From contig OX326961.1 of the NCBI GenBank assembly GCA_946800325.1, positions 2,830,655 to 2,894,654 on the forward strand: DNA of 64,000 bases. The letters run 5' to 3'. The notes under the pieces were generated by a model. The model worked only from the letters and a program-made list of their open reading frames with translations. It was not told the origin of the DNA and ran no database searches. Each line of letters starts with the position of its first letter. The stretch's first letter is position 1. The stretch is from Luzula sylvatica (Eukaryota; Streptophyta; Magnoliopsida; Poales; Juncaceae). Position numbers and translations under genes: made by a program. Of this stretch, positions 48,929 to 60,875 are shown one piece after another.

Positions 48929-50444
48929 AAAACGCTCGTTAAAACCATCGAAAATTAGATTTTCAGATTTGTAGATTAGAATTTTATAATTTGAGAAATT
49001 TTAGAATTTTTGGGCTAAATTGCAAAATTACATAATATGAATTCTGTTGAAAATTAGATTTTCAGAAAAATTAGATTTTCAGAATATATTGTAATTATAA
49101 CAGATTAGATCTGGTTAAAATTGAATTTTCAGAAAAAATTAGGTTTTCAGAATAAAAATGGAAATTCAGAAAAAATTAGATTTTCAGAATATATTTTGTA
49201 CAGATTAGATCTGTTGAAAATTGGATTTTCAGAAAATTAGATTTTCACAATATATAGTAATAAATACAGATTGGATCTGTTATAAAAATTTGGATCTGTA
49301 AAATATTTTTTAATAAATACAGATAGCCTATAGCCTAAAACTTGGAGTTGCGATCGTACGAACAAAATTCTGGACAACAAAAAAATTTTTCTGTAAAAAA
49401 TGCCCAATAATTTAAAATTTTCAATTTATAAATTCAATTCGGTATAGCATATAGCCTAAAACGGGGATGATTGTTTGTGAATGTTTGTATGTGTATTGTG
49501 ATTGTTTGTATGTGTGTTGTGATTGTTTGTATGTATGTTATGTGGGGGCCAGTGAGCTTTACAATTTGTAAACTATTTTAATATGGGGATCAGTGAGTCT
49601 TCCAAATTGTAGTAGAATAGGTTTAGTTTTGAAAAAAGGAACCTTCAAAACAAGACGACACGAAGATTGGATCTTCAAGAACAGACGACACAACACGAAG
49701 ATTGGATCTTCAAGAACAGCACAAGATCATCTTGGGTTTTAGGGTTGGGAATTTAGGGTTTTATGATTGCTCATAAAACTAAAAGGCCTATATGCTATAT
49801 CGTACAATTTTTGTTTTGTTTTTGTTTTTATGCATGAATAAAATAAAAGTTAAATAAATGATTTTAAGAAAAGAAAATCCTCCCACGTAATTATCAAGTA
49901 ACTTGCCTCCCTAAATGGAACCTTCTAGTCTAGTCTTTGTTTACTTATGTTGCATGGCCTTAGTCTGACACAAGTTTACACGTACGTAGAAAAGAAGGCA
50001 CGCATTGATTAGGGATTGATATGTTGCACGGCTTTAGTCTGACATGTCAATTCGCTAATTGAATGATATTCCATTTATGGTTTGGACTTGACCAATTAGC
50101 TAGCTAGGCTAGTATTTGGGGCAAGGAGTGAGGTACACATACTCTGGTTTTGAGTTGGACTCAATACTGGACCTCGCGAATAAAGCAAGAATCGTCTTAG
50201 AGATGATTGGACACCGTCCTACCCAACGTGACGTGTTTTCTGAGTGGTTGGCCTTAGTCACCTTAGAAATATGTTAAATAGGGATCTTGTCCATTATGAG
50301 ATTTAAGGTATCAAATCTCCGTTTCAATAGTGGGGGCTATTTGAAATGATAAAATAATGGGTATTTCAAGTTGTTTAAAAATGAATTTTAATATATGAAA
50401 GACCACGTTATTAATTACATTATTTTTCAAAATTTGTAGATTTA
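48929..50444 (+). other. Long 5' leader of the nested copia element
   Basis: 1.5 kb without a significant ORF. 48960-49320 has repeated GAAAATTAGATTTTCAGAA words. GGC(C/T)TTAGTCTGACA occurs near 49966 and 50030, and the second copy is followed by TCAATTCGCTAATTGAATGA. A related motif lies 3' of pol near 54670. Confidence 0.7.
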
Positions 50445-52583
50445 ATGGCTTTACCAAGTAATAACCGCTTTAGTTTGCGTTCCATTTTGGAAAAGGAACG
50501 AATGAACGGAAAGAACTTTCTCGACTGGCAGAGGAATCTGGGATTCGTTCTGAGACAGGAAGGAAAGGCACATGTCTTGGAGACGCCTATCCCTCCTGTA
50601 CCAGGGGATACAGCAACTGAGGATGAGACATTCGAATATACGACCATGATGGACGATTCGAATGATGTCACATGCCTCATGTTGGCTACTATGACTCCTG
50701 AATATCAAATTCAGTTTGAGAAACAGGATGCATACGAGATTATGAAACAGCTCAGGGAGATGTTTCAGGTTCAAGCAAGGGTGGAGAAGTATCAAGCTCT
50801 TGGCAATGCGACGCAATGCAAGATGCAAGAGGGTACGCCCGTTAGCTCTCATCTTCTCAAGATGAAAGGATATTTCGATCATCTTGAGAGGCTTGGCATG
50901 AAATTTGAGTTGGAGTTACAAACTGATTTGATCATGTTGTCACTGCCACCGAGTTTCGATTCGTTCATTTCGCATTTCCACATGTCGGACATGACAAGGA
51001 CCATTCCCCAGCTTTTCGGAATGCTCAGAACATTCGAAAGTGACCAGAAACCGCGGTACATGAAGTCTAGGACTTCGGAGGTATTGGTGGTTCAAGGGAA
51101 GAGTCCAAACAATGGGAACAAGAACAAGAAGAGGAAGGCACAGGGCAACAAGGTTGCGCCTAAGCCAGTGAGCAAGAAAGCCAAGGATGACAAGAAGTGT
51201 TTCCACTGTCTCAAGGAGGGGCATTGGAAGCGTGATTGCGAGATCTTCCTGAGGGAGAGCAAGCAAAAGACCGCTTCTTCGGACACACCGGCATCAGGTA
51301 TTTCCGTTATCGATTCATATTTCTTTACTTTATCATCATGGGTGTTGGACACTGGATGTGGGACTCATATTTGTACTAATATGCAGGGCCTAAGAAGTAG
51401 AAGATCGTTGATTCGTGGCGAAGTTGATTTACGCGTCGGGAATGGAGCTCGAGTAGCAGCATTAGCCGAAGGGACGTATGATTTAACTTTGCCAAATGGA
51501 CTTATTTTAGTTTTGAATAATTGTTGTTATGTACCTACTTTGAGTAGGAATATTATTTCTGTTTCGAGACTTATTGCGGATGGATATGAATTAGTTATTG
51601 GTACTAATGATTGTTTTATTCGGAAGAATGACATTTTCTTTAGTAATGTTCTAGTTGAAAATGGTTTATATGTCTTGGATTTAGAAAATAACAACAATAA
51701 TCAGTCCATTTATAACATAAATACTACTCAAACAAATGAAACATACTCATGGCATTGTCGTCTCGGACACATAAACGAGAAACGCATTGCTAGACTCCAA
51801 AAGGATGGAGTACTAGATTCTTTTGATTTAAAGTCAATAGAAAATTGCGAATCTTGTTTGATGGGTAAGATGACAAAGACACCTTTTTCCAAGAAAGGAG
51901 AAAGATCGAAAGATGTGTTGGCCCTCATACATTCCGATGTATGTGGACCGATGAGTGTCGAGGCTAGAAATGGGTATCGCTACTTCGTGACTTTTACTGA
52001 CGATTATAGTAGATATGGATATCTATACTTAATGCGTCACAAAAGTGAAACTTTTGAGAAATTCAAAGAGTTTCAACACGAGGTAGAACTTCAACTGGGC
52101 AAGAAAGTAAAAGCCATTCGATCAGATCGAGGTGGCGAATACTTGAGCTATGAGTTTGAGGACTATCTTCGAGATTGTGGTATAGTATCACAATGGACTC
52201 CACCCGGTACACCCCAATGGAATGGAGTGTCCGAGAGGAGGAATCGGACTTTGTTAGACATGGTTCGCTCGATGATGAGTCGCACAGATTTGCCAAAGTC
52301 ATTTTGGGGTTTCGCGCTTCAAACGGCCGCTCATATACTGAATAGAGTTCCGTCCAAATCGGTTGAAAAGACACCATATGAGTTATGGCATGGCAAGGTG
52401 CCATCATTGTCTTATCTTAAGATTTGGGGTTGCGAGGCATACGTCAAAAGGTTATTGACGGAAAAACTCGAGCCAAGATCAGATAAGTGTTTATTTGTGG
52501 GGTATCCTCAAGAAACTAGAGGATACTACTTTTACTTGCCTAGCGAAAACAAGGTTTCGTGGCTCGACGTGGACACTTCTTAG
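50445..52583 (+). CDS. Nested copia gag-protease-integrase (712 aa, ends at a frameshift)
   Basis: The ATG at 50445 starts a gag domain of the UBN2 type. The zinc knuckle is C252-C255-H260-C265 (CFHCLKEGHWKRDC). The protease active site is D302-T303-G304 (VLDTGCG). The GAG-pre-integrase zinc motif is H437, H442, C468, C471. The integrase triad is D498, D561 and E597, matching D-X62-D-X35-E, with GTPQWNGVSERRN. Gag forms the particle, protease cuts the polyprotein, and integrase inserts the cDNA. The frame stops at 52583. The likely cause is a one-base loss in the T run at 52555-52557, because the next frame continues the polyprotein at once. Otherwise the motifs are intact. Confidence 0.9.
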   Translation: MALPSNNRFSLRSILEKERMNGKNFLDWQRNLGFVLRQEGKAHVLETPIPPVPGDTATEDETFEYTTMMDDSNDVTCLMLATMTPEYQIQFEKQDAYEIMKQLREMFQVQARVEKYQALGNATQCKMQEGTPVSSHLLKMKGYFDHLERLGMKFELELQTDLIMLSLPPSFDSFISHFHMSDMTRTIPQLFGMLRTFESDQKPRYMKSRTSEVLVVQGKSPNNGNKNKKRKAQGNKVAPKPVSKKAKDDKKCFHCLKEGHWKRDCEIFLRESKQKTASSDTPASGISVIDSYFFTLSSWVLDTGCGTHICTNMQGLRSRRSLIRGEVDLRVGNGARVAALAEGTYDLTLPNGLILVLNNCCYVPTLSRNIISVSRLIADGYELVIGTNDCFIRKNDIFFSNVLVENGLYVLDLENNNNNQSIYNINTTQTNETYSWHCRLGHINEKRIARLQKDGVLDSFDLKSIENCESCLMGKMTKTPFSKKGERSKDVLALIHSDVCGPMSVEARNGYRYFVTFTDDYSRYGYLYLMRHKSETFEKFKEFQHEVELQLGKKVKAIRSDRGGEYLSYEFEDYLRDCGIVSQWTPPGTPQWNGVSERRNRTLLDMVRSMMSRTDLPKSFWGFALQTAAHILNRVPSKSVEKTPYELWHGKVPSLSYLKIWGCEAYVKRLLTEKLEPRSDKCLFVGYPQETRGYYFYLPSENKVSWLDVDTS

Positions 52584-54391
52584 AGAAGGAATTCCTAGAT
52601 CGTCAAGCCAGTGGGAGTAAAATTGATCTCGAAGAAATTCGAGAACCACAACGTGAACAGGTTGATTTGGAACAAGATTCTGAGTTACCATTGGATGGTG
52701 AACCAGAATCTAATACACAAGCTCTACGTAGATCTGGTAGGATTCGTCAAGAACCTGAGAGATATGGATTTCTCATTAGTAATGACGATGATGAGTTGAC
52801 TCTAGATGATGAGCCAATCTCCTACAAAGGTGCTATGTCTAGTTTGGATTCCTCGAAATGGCATGACGCCATGAAATCCGAGATCCAATCCATGTATGAT
52901 AATAAGGTTTGGAATCTTATTGATCTACCTGATGGTGCTAAGTCCGTTGGGTGTAAATGGGTTTTCAAGAAGAAAACCGACATGGATGGTAATGTACACA
53001 CTTTTAAAGCAAGACTGGTGGCGAAAGGTTTCAAGCAAATTCATGGTATAGACTATGATGAAACGTTTTCTCCAGTAGTCATGTTTAAAAGTATTCGAAT
53101 TCTTCTAGCGATAGCTGCATATCACGATTATGAGATATGGCAGATGGATGTCAAAACCGCTTTCCTTAACGGGAACCTTACCGAGGATGTGTATATGACA
53201 CAACCCGAGGGTTTTGTCGATCAAAAGAATACGAATAAAGTGTGCAAGCTTGTGAAATCCATTTATGGATTAAAACAAGCATCTCGTGCGTGGAACATAC
53301 GATTCGATGAAGTCATCGCAAAGTATGGTTTCATTCAAAATATCGAGGAACCTTGTGTATACAAGAAATTCAGTGGGAGTTCGGTTGTATTCCTCATCTT
53401 GTACGTGGACGACATCTTACTCATTGGAAATGACATCCCGATGCTTAACCAGGTTAAGGCATATTTGGGTAGTCAATTCGCAATGAAGGACTTAGGAGAA
53501 GCTGCCTATATTTTAGGTGTGAAGATCTATAGAGATAGATCGAGGAGACTTCTCGGACTAAGTCAAAGTACATATATTGACAAAGTGATAACTAGGTTTC
53601 ACATGGAGCAATCCAAGAAAGGATTTCTGCCAATGTCACATGGCATCACTCTCACTAAGGCTCAGTGTCCTTCAACGGACGCTGAATGTGAGCGAATGAG
53701 TCGGATCCCATACGCTTCGGCTATAGGATCGATCATGTATGCCATGATATGTACTAGACCAGATGTCGCATATGCGTTGAGTGTGACTTCCCGCTATCAG
53801 TCTGATCCCGGGGAAGCTCACTGGTCCGCAGTCAAGAGCGTTCTTAAGTATCTCAGGAATACTAAAGATATGTTTCTTGTCTATGGTGGTTCGGAAGGAG
53901 ATCTGATTATCCAAGGATATACAGATGCTAGTTTCCAAACTTGCCCGGACGATTTCCAATCTCAAAGTGGTTACGTCTTTACGCTCAATGGCGGAGCTGT
54001 TGTTTGGAAAAGCTCCAAACAGAAGACGGTGGCTGATTCTACAACTGAAGCGGAATACATCGTGGCTTAGGAAGCCGCAAAGGAGGCTGTGTGGCTACGA
54101 CAGTTCGTGATGGAACTTGGCGTTATGCCAAGTATCTCGGGTTCCATGGATGTCTATTGTGACAATAACGGAGCAATAGCACAATCTAAGGAACCGAGAG
54201 CGCATCATCGGTCCAAACATGTACTCCGGCGTTACCACTTGATTCGTGAGATTACGAAGAGAGGTGACGTGAAAATAATGAAGATACCTACCGAGGATAA
54301 CGTGGCCGATCCATTTACGAAGCCACTATCACGTGCCAAGCATGAGCAGCATGCTAGGGCGATAGGATTGGGATATCTATCGCAGTGTTAG
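52559..54391 (+). pseudogene. Nested copia reverse transcriptase-RNase H (frame-shifted, one in-frame stop)
   Basis: This frame continues the polyprotein after the frameshift. RT motifs, counted from 52559, are KARLVAKGFKQ, QMDVKTAFLNG (D197), GLKQASRAW and YVDD (282-285). RNase H has YTDASFQ near 456, then STTEAEYI, an in-frame TAG at 54068-54070, and then the same frame continues with EAAKEAVWLRQ, DNNGAIA and DPFTKPLS to TAG at 54391. The stop lies inside RNase H. RT copies the RNA and RNase H removes it. With the frameshift and the stop this copy could move only if supplied in trans. Confidence 0.9.
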
Positions 54392-55682
54392 TTTGGGTGT
54401 TTTATTTATGTTTCTTATTGTATAAGGGGATTTGATCTGCCTAGTGCAAGTGGGAGAACATTTATTATGCCCTAGGCGTGTTATTGGGATTGTATTTGTT
54501 TATGAGACAGATATTTATATTATTATTAATCATATGACCTAAACCTTCATATTTCAAAAATTTTAAATAACAAGAAAGTGTGTGAGAGGTTATTCGATTA
54601 TAATAATCGGATAGACCTTGAATTTTATTCTTGTTTAGTGCATCGAGTCAGTTGAGAATAATATGTTTCATGGCCTTAGTCTGGCATATTGATTCGTCAA
54701 TTGAATGATAGTAAAACCACTAAACGGGATGAATATAATTTTAAAACGTCCCTCGTGTATAAAGTTGTTCATAGATTTGAACCAGGTAGTCCATTCATTG
54801 AATGGAGACTTTTACATACACTGGCATATTTGTAGATGAGATGATCAGGTTTTACTGATCTGAGACGGTAGCGTCGATTCTAGAATATGGATATACGCGG
54901 CGTCGTATATTGGACTGACCACTATATGAGTTTGTGACATGGTTAGAGTCATTGGAGACAAACTCATATCCAGATAGTGCGTTTTAGTGCTTCATACTTG
55001 AGTGATCTCACGGATACCTAGTATGTGAAAAGACAATGCTTTGATGTAATTAACCCTACGCGTAACTGTGTAGCAGAAATTATTATTGAGTATTGTTTTT
55101 AGCATAGACAAAGGATGTGAGGTTGCAAGATAGGAATTGTTCCTTTCTAACCTTGAAAAAGGATAGAGGGAGATATCTCTCGGGCCCCTCGATTGAATTG
55201 AGATTGATGAAATGCTTGGCCAAGCTCGATGGAACTCAGTAGAGTTCGCATTGTAATTATCAATATAATTCTTATCGAGAAAGAGTATATCTGATCAAAA
55301 AGAAAAGGGGATGACTTGAAGTCTTAAGCTTCACCGTGACTCTTTTGATCGGAAGATATCGCGAACAAGAGGACTATTAACAATTATCTGAGCTAGGTAT
55401 GAAGATGTACTGCATCTTCGTAAAGGTGTTCTCCACCTTTTTCGTGCTAATTCTGGGTAGGTATTAACGGCAGTCTAGTGCTCGCAATACCTTGTGGATT
55501 GTTGTCATATCCACTACCAGTCCTAGACGAACCTACAACGGTCACACCAAGATTTCGTAACATATCGGATTCTCAAGATAATGCTCACAAATACGTTTGT
55601 TGGACAAATAAAATGAAATCACGTGTGATTAGATCTCACGACATATGTTGGACATATGGCCAAGTTGATTAAGTCTTAATCC
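54392..55682 (+). other. 3' non-coding region of the nested copia element
   Basis: About 1.3 kb between RNase H and the 3' LTR without a convincing ORF (the 64-codon ORF at 55478-55672 has no recognisable features). It includes CATGGCCTTAGTCTGGCAT near 54670. Between about 54830 and 55060 it aligns with the outer element at about 58300-58530 (GAGATGAT.., GACATGGTT(A/T)AG, CTTCATACTTGAG, CAATGCTTTGAT). Confidence 0.7.
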
Positions 55683-55693
55683 AAGAGGGAGTT
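55683..55693 (+). other. Polypurine tract of the nested element
   Basis: AAGAGGGAGTT directly before the TG of the 3' LTR. Expected primer site for plus-strand DNA. Confidence 0.7.
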
Positions 55694-56320
55694 TGAAAGA
55701 AAATATGGCTTAAGAATTAACTTGGAAGAATTTATATAAATAGGCAAATCTGCAGTCAGAATTGGACCCGTTCAGAATTATGGGTTTTAACCAAATTTCA
55801 GATAATTATGATTTAATCTAATTTCGGGCCCATTCAGATAATTAAGGTTTTAACCTAATTTCGGCCCAATCCGAAAGCTAGGGTTTTAACCTAATTTTTG
55901 CCTATATATATATTCTGATTTCAACTTTCTCTCTCTTCGAGGCTGCCATTTTTCTGACCTAATTTTGGCCGCCGAAATTCTTCTTTCTCCCACAGAATTT
56001 CAAAGTGAGATCGAGAGAGAAATAGAAGAGAGATCTGAGCAATTTGTTGAGAGAAATAATCGTGACATCGGCTAGAACGGCGTTGACGGTTCCGATCGGA
56101 CGAATATCAAGGTGGACACGAGTAGAGGGGCTGCACGAGCAATCCTTGGAGAAGGTTCAACAGATTGGAGAAGAAGACATCACGTACTAACTTGTACGAG
56201 GTAAAATTTTGATTACTCTTCCTTTTCGGTGTTTTTCGAGTGTGATCCAGGGTAGAATTAGGTTACGCATGCGTGAATAATTCCGCTGCATACTCTAATA
56301 ATCGTATGCGTAATCCTACA
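55694..56320 (+). repeat. 3' LTR of the nested copia element
   Basis: 627 bp, TG..CA, with two differences from the 5' LTR. It is followed by the GATTC duplication at 56321-56325. Confidence 0.95.
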
Positions 56321-56325
56321 GATTC

Positions 56326-57960
56326 GATATCCTACAAGGATGCTATGAAAAGTTGATTCCACATGACATGGTGTCATGAAATCTGAGATTCGATCCATGT
56401 TAATTATCAAGTTCAAAACTTGATTTCATTACTTTCTGGGTTAGACCCGTGAAATGTGAGTGGGTTTTTCAAGATGAAGAACTTACATGGATAGGAATAC
56501 GCATATATGTAAAGCGAGGCTTTTTGCGAAGAGTTTCATGCAATTCATAGTCGGACTATGAAGAAACGTTTTCGCATGTTGCCATGCTTTCACATTCTCG
56601 AAATTCTGCTTGCCATGGTCGCGTATTACGACTATGTGATGTGGCAAAATGGATGTCAAAACCGAATTTCTTGACAGAAATTTTATGAAAGGATGTGTAC
56701 TTGACACAACCTTACGGTTTTGTCGATTCATAAGAATCGGGGATAAGATATGCACGCTTTAACGATCCATATGATGGATTAGAGAAAGCGTCTCGGAATT
56801 GGAATATTCGTTTTGACGAAGTTATAAACTATTATAAAATTGTCGAAACGAATGGAAACTTTGTGTACACATGAAGGTTAGTGGGAGCTGCGTTATATTT
56901 CTTGTAACGACAAAGGATTTAGACGAGACCGCTTATGAATTAAGCGTGAAGAGCTATAGGATAGATCTAAGAAGTTCCTCGTTCTATGTTATAGCACATA
57001 TATCGACATATTGTTGAAAATGGTTTTCAACATGTAAACTCCTTGGAGGAGTTAAATCGAAATGTCGAATGGCAGAAATTTTCAACGGCTCGATGTGAGA
57101 CATCGAGCAGCGCGAAAAGTAGTAATATGATGCCTTACATTTGATGTTAGGATCTAGTATATCTGTCATGATATGTATGTGGCTATCTGTCATACAAATA
57201 AAGCGTCTAGTTCACCGTCAATACAATTCATGGGAATCACATGAGTTTGAATGTAATTCGATTACATAAGACTAACTCTTGTGAATGTATAATGGTTATA
57301 CAAATATATACATAATGGTTATGTATATTTAAACCCATCGGGATTTTTATTGATAGAGGTGAAGTTTATCCTTGAATACTTTGCGAAAGAATTCAGGATT
57401 TATTATCTATAATGGTGTGGAGGACGTGTTGGTTATAAAGAGTTATAACAACAACAATTTCCAAAGATTAAGCACGTCTAAATATGTAGCACGACTTTCG
57501 ATCACAAAGTGTGTACATGTTTTGCTTATATGAAAACACGGTTATGTGGAAAGGTTCCCCAAGACCAATAGTTTATGATTCTATTTACGATGGCGAGTAT
57601 ATTGCGGTTATTAATCGCAAAAGGAAGTGGTATGGATCAAGGATACATGACCAAACTCTAGTAGTCACGAGTTATCGGATTTATGGTTGTTTATTGCGTG
57701 AGACGCAATAGTACAAGCCAAAAATGCCGAGGTCACAACCACTTCTAGCCAATACTCAGAAAATTTCATTTGATCCATGAAATTTTATGAAAAGATGTGA
57801 TCGTAGGTATTGGAAATGTTCCAATCCTGATGATGATTAACACTAGCGGGAACGTGCGGACCCGTTTACAAAACCGCTCTCTCTAGTCGCGCGTGACTGT
57901 CATGCGATGACTATGGGTATGGAGATACCTAGAGGAGGAAGAAGAGAGTAGAGTGTAGTT
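56326..57960 (+). pseudogene. Decayed RT-RNase H part of the outer copia element
   Basis: It resumes the outer pol directly after the nested insertion (ISYKDAMKS). Remnants that align with the nested element are KARLFAKSF-like sequence near 56510, TQPYGFVDS near 56708, and NWNIRFDEVI near 56798. Near 56906-56915 the sequence jumps from the strand before YVDD to KDLGEA-like sequence, so about 85 bp including the catalytic YVDD are missing. RNase H traces follow (MWKGSPRPIVYDSIYDGEYI near 57520-57580, DPFTKPLS-like near 57860). Stops and frameshifts are frequent. Confidence 0.75.
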
Positions 57961-59060
57961 ATCTAATACGATAGTCCTCGCAGGTTATGGGTATGGAGAT
58001 ACCCATAGGTAAACGTTGTATCACCCAAATACTTAGTCCATATGAATGCATTCCTTTTAAAATTTTTGTTTACTTAAATTAAATATGCATTCACCTTATA
58101 TGAAAACAGTGTGCGGGTTGTGTAATATGATTGTTACATGAACCTTGATTTGAACTTGTGTGGACGTCGACATGGTTGAGGACCATGTGCAGCGAAACCG
58201 TCACACTTAAAGTGTCATTTCTAAACATCCCTAGTCGCGGATCAGCTTGCTTAAGAGAGAAGCATTTCTATTATTGGATAGACTGAACGCGTACACTAGT
58301 ACGTTTGCCGAGGAGATGATTATGTTTTGCTAATCATGGGACAAGGTGCTTGTCGAATCGGGAACGTAGATATATGTTAGGTTACATATATTGGATATGA
58401 CCAAAGCCGCGAGTCCATGACATGGTTTAGTCATTATAGATGGACTTGTGACGGATGGGGTTTTAGATTCTTCATACTTGAGGGGATCACTGATTGCGTT
58501 ACGTGCGTAACACAATGCTTTGATATGATCTTACGCTCACCGTAACAGGGAGTTAAAAGGGTCATCATTGGGTATTGTCCGAAACACGGAATTCAATGTG
58601 AGTCTCCAAGATAAGAATTGTTTATTCCGAAAGGAAGAGATATCTCTTAGGCGCCGCTCGATGAGTCGATTAACGAAATCTCTGGCCAGAGTCAATGATA
58701 TTAATGGTTAATATCGATTGAAATTTGTTAAATCAACTCGGAATCGGGGAATAAGTATAGTTAATCAAATTATAAGGATGACTATTACCATGCCTTTTGA
58801 TTAACGGATATCGCAAACAAGAGAACTAGTAACCGCTATTCGAGATAGGCACAATGATCACAATCATTTTTCGTTTTAACATGGGTAGTAATGATGGAGT
58901 GACTAGATCCTGCTCATGGGCTTGTAGTGCCATGGAAACGGCCTACTGGCATCGTTAAACGAACCTACACGGTCACACAACGAGTCGTACTATGTCGGGC
59001 TTGATTGCAAGTTTTTGCACATTGGATGTACATGAGTACCTTTTAGGTAAATCTGAAACT
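57961..59060 (+). other. 3' non-coding region of the outer element
   Basis: About 1.1 kb without ORFs that I believe. The central part (58300-58530) aligns with the 3' non-coding region of the nested element although the two pol genes are strongly diverged. It ends in the polypurine tract at 59061-59070. Confidence 0.6.
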
Positions 59061-59070
59061 GAGTGGGAGA
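59061..59070 (+). other. Polypurine tract of the outer element
   Basis: GAGTGGGAGA, one base before the TGAAGG start of the right LTR. Confidence 0.6.
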
Positions 59071-59071
59071 C

Positions 59072-60875
59072 TGAAGGAAATACAGTTTTGGATCATCGCT
59101 AAAATGGTACGTAGGACAAACGAACGTACGCGTTCGTGGGCATACGAAACAGATTAGTAAAACTGGTATAACTTTCAGTAGGAAACTCCGATTTGAATGG
59201 TTCAAATTGGGTTAGTTAGATAATGAGATTATCTAGAACTTTCATGTTGTAATATATTTCATTTGAGCGAAGTATCAGTATCGTTCTAATGAAATACCGA
59301 AAGGGTGCGACAGTTTGACATACAGTCAGTAAAACGGCCGTAACGTTAGGGTCCGAACTCCAATTGGGCTGGGCCAAATTGGGTTGGAAAGATAATTAGA
59401 TTATCTACAACGTTCGTAAATGTTCAAAGTCGGTTGGAACGATTTAATATTTTCGTTCTGACAGATTACTGAAAGTGTGTATGCAGTTTTCTGTTTGAAA
59501 AGGTGTATAGAAGATATACATACCTTTTGGCCCATCCTTATCCTATGGAGTATATATAGGATGTTTCTCTCTCTCTCATAAGTCTAACCAGTTGAATAAT
59601 TAGATTAGTTCAACCAGAAAATTAATGGAGTTAATTTAGAATTAATCCAGAAATTAAGAGACTCTAATCACTTGATGAAAGAGTGCGAAGAGATTGAGAG
59701 AGAAGGAGAAAAGAATTTTCTCCGTCTAGAGAATCGAAACGCAATCATGCAAGTTCGCCGGTGCATCGTCTAGGCAGGTGCATCCGCGACCGAGGTGCTA
59801 CGACTCACGGTGGATACGGGTAGAGGAGCGACACATGTGGCTCTTCGTTGTGATCAAACCGGAGAAGTAATCGAGTAACGGGCTGTGGAATCATGCGGGC
59901 ATGGAACGCACGAAGACAACCCGAGGCGTGTCGAAACGGTGGGAGACGTGCGGTATGGGACGTACGGGCTAGTCACCAACGTGACACCGAAGGAAATAGA
60001 AGGCGGCGATCAACCCTTCGTGTGCCATCAATTTGGCACTGGTATGAATCTGTCCTTCTATTCGCATCGTACCCTCGAAGTCGTGGCGTGATCTCGGGAA
60101 TCGGGGAATCGAACCGGGCCTACATATCCGCTGCGCGGGCCCGGGGTCGAGGATATTCCTCATCAATGTTAAATATGATTAATTTCCATAATTGTTCGTC
60201 ATTTTTTTTTGTTAATATACTTAATTAAGTTGCCAAAAAAATTGTTAAAAAATGGAATGAATTACTTTTAGTAAATTTTTTTTTTGATTAACTGAGACGG
60301 GTTCAAAGCCCTACTTTTAGTAAATTAATTACCTTATATGTCAAAATATGGTTAATTGAGTTATAAAAAGAAGGTTTCTATGTAACTATTTCTAAACAAG
60401 TTAAATATCATATTTTGGTTAATTAAATTATCAAATTTTTGTTGGTTTGTTAATCAAATTTTCAAAATATATTTGTTAATTGAATCTTGAAAATAATATT
60501 TGTTAATCAAGTTGTCATATATTTGTTAGTAAGTTACCAAAATATTATTTGTTAATTATGTTAATTATCTGAAAATTGTGCTAACAAGTAATTGTTACTT
60601 ACCATATTTGTTAATTATCATATATATTAATTAATTGATTTGCCATTTTTTTTATGAATTTTTATGATTAATTGTTAATTGGAATGTATTGATTGGACTG
60701 CTAAATACATATAGCTCAACTGTTAATTCACTGAAAATTTTGGGAGCAAAGTTATTAGGTCTATGGATTAACACATGTCCCAAACGTCATGCTGATTCAA
60801 TTAGCAATGATGTAACGAATTTCAGGGACACGGTAAAATTTCCGAGAAGAATTATCCCAAGAAGAAATTGAATGT
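59072..60875 (+). repeat. Right LTR of the outer element (~1.8 kb)
   Basis: It matches 43458-45262 throughout, with about ten substitutions or one-base indels by eye. After AATGT at 60871-60875 the sequence differs (GGTATTG here against CCGTCGC at the left copy), which fixes the repeat end. Confidence 0.9.

Larger units (their letters stand above)
48290..56320 (+). mobile_element. Young nested Ty1/copia retrotransposon (8.03 kb)
   Basis: It has 627-bp LTRs (48290-48916, 55694-56320) with TG..CA ends, GATTC target duplications, an initiator-Met-type primer site, gag, protease, integrase, RT and RNase H in copia order, and a purine-rich tract before the 3' LTR. The LTRs differ at two positions only. 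It is inserted in the pol region of an older relative. The coding part is broken by one frameshift and one stop. Non-coding stretches of 1.5 kb (5') and 1.3 kb (3') flank the coding region. Confidence 0.95.
43458..60875 (+). mobile_element. Outer copia-type LTR element, internally decayed, with a nested copia insertion
   Basis: Two direct terminal repeats of ~1.8 kb (43458-45262 and 59072-60875) flank a leader, a decayed gag-pol (46430-48284 and 56326-57960) and a 3' non-coding region. A polypurine tract GAGTGGGAGA (59061-59070) precedes the right repeat. Without the nested element it is about 9.4 kb. The order integrase before RT marks it as copia. AATGT lies just before the left repeat and at the right edge, a possible 5-bp target duplication, but AATGT is also at the inner edge of the left repeat, so this is unsure. 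No TGGTATCAGAG primer site follows the left repeat. Confidence 0.8.
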
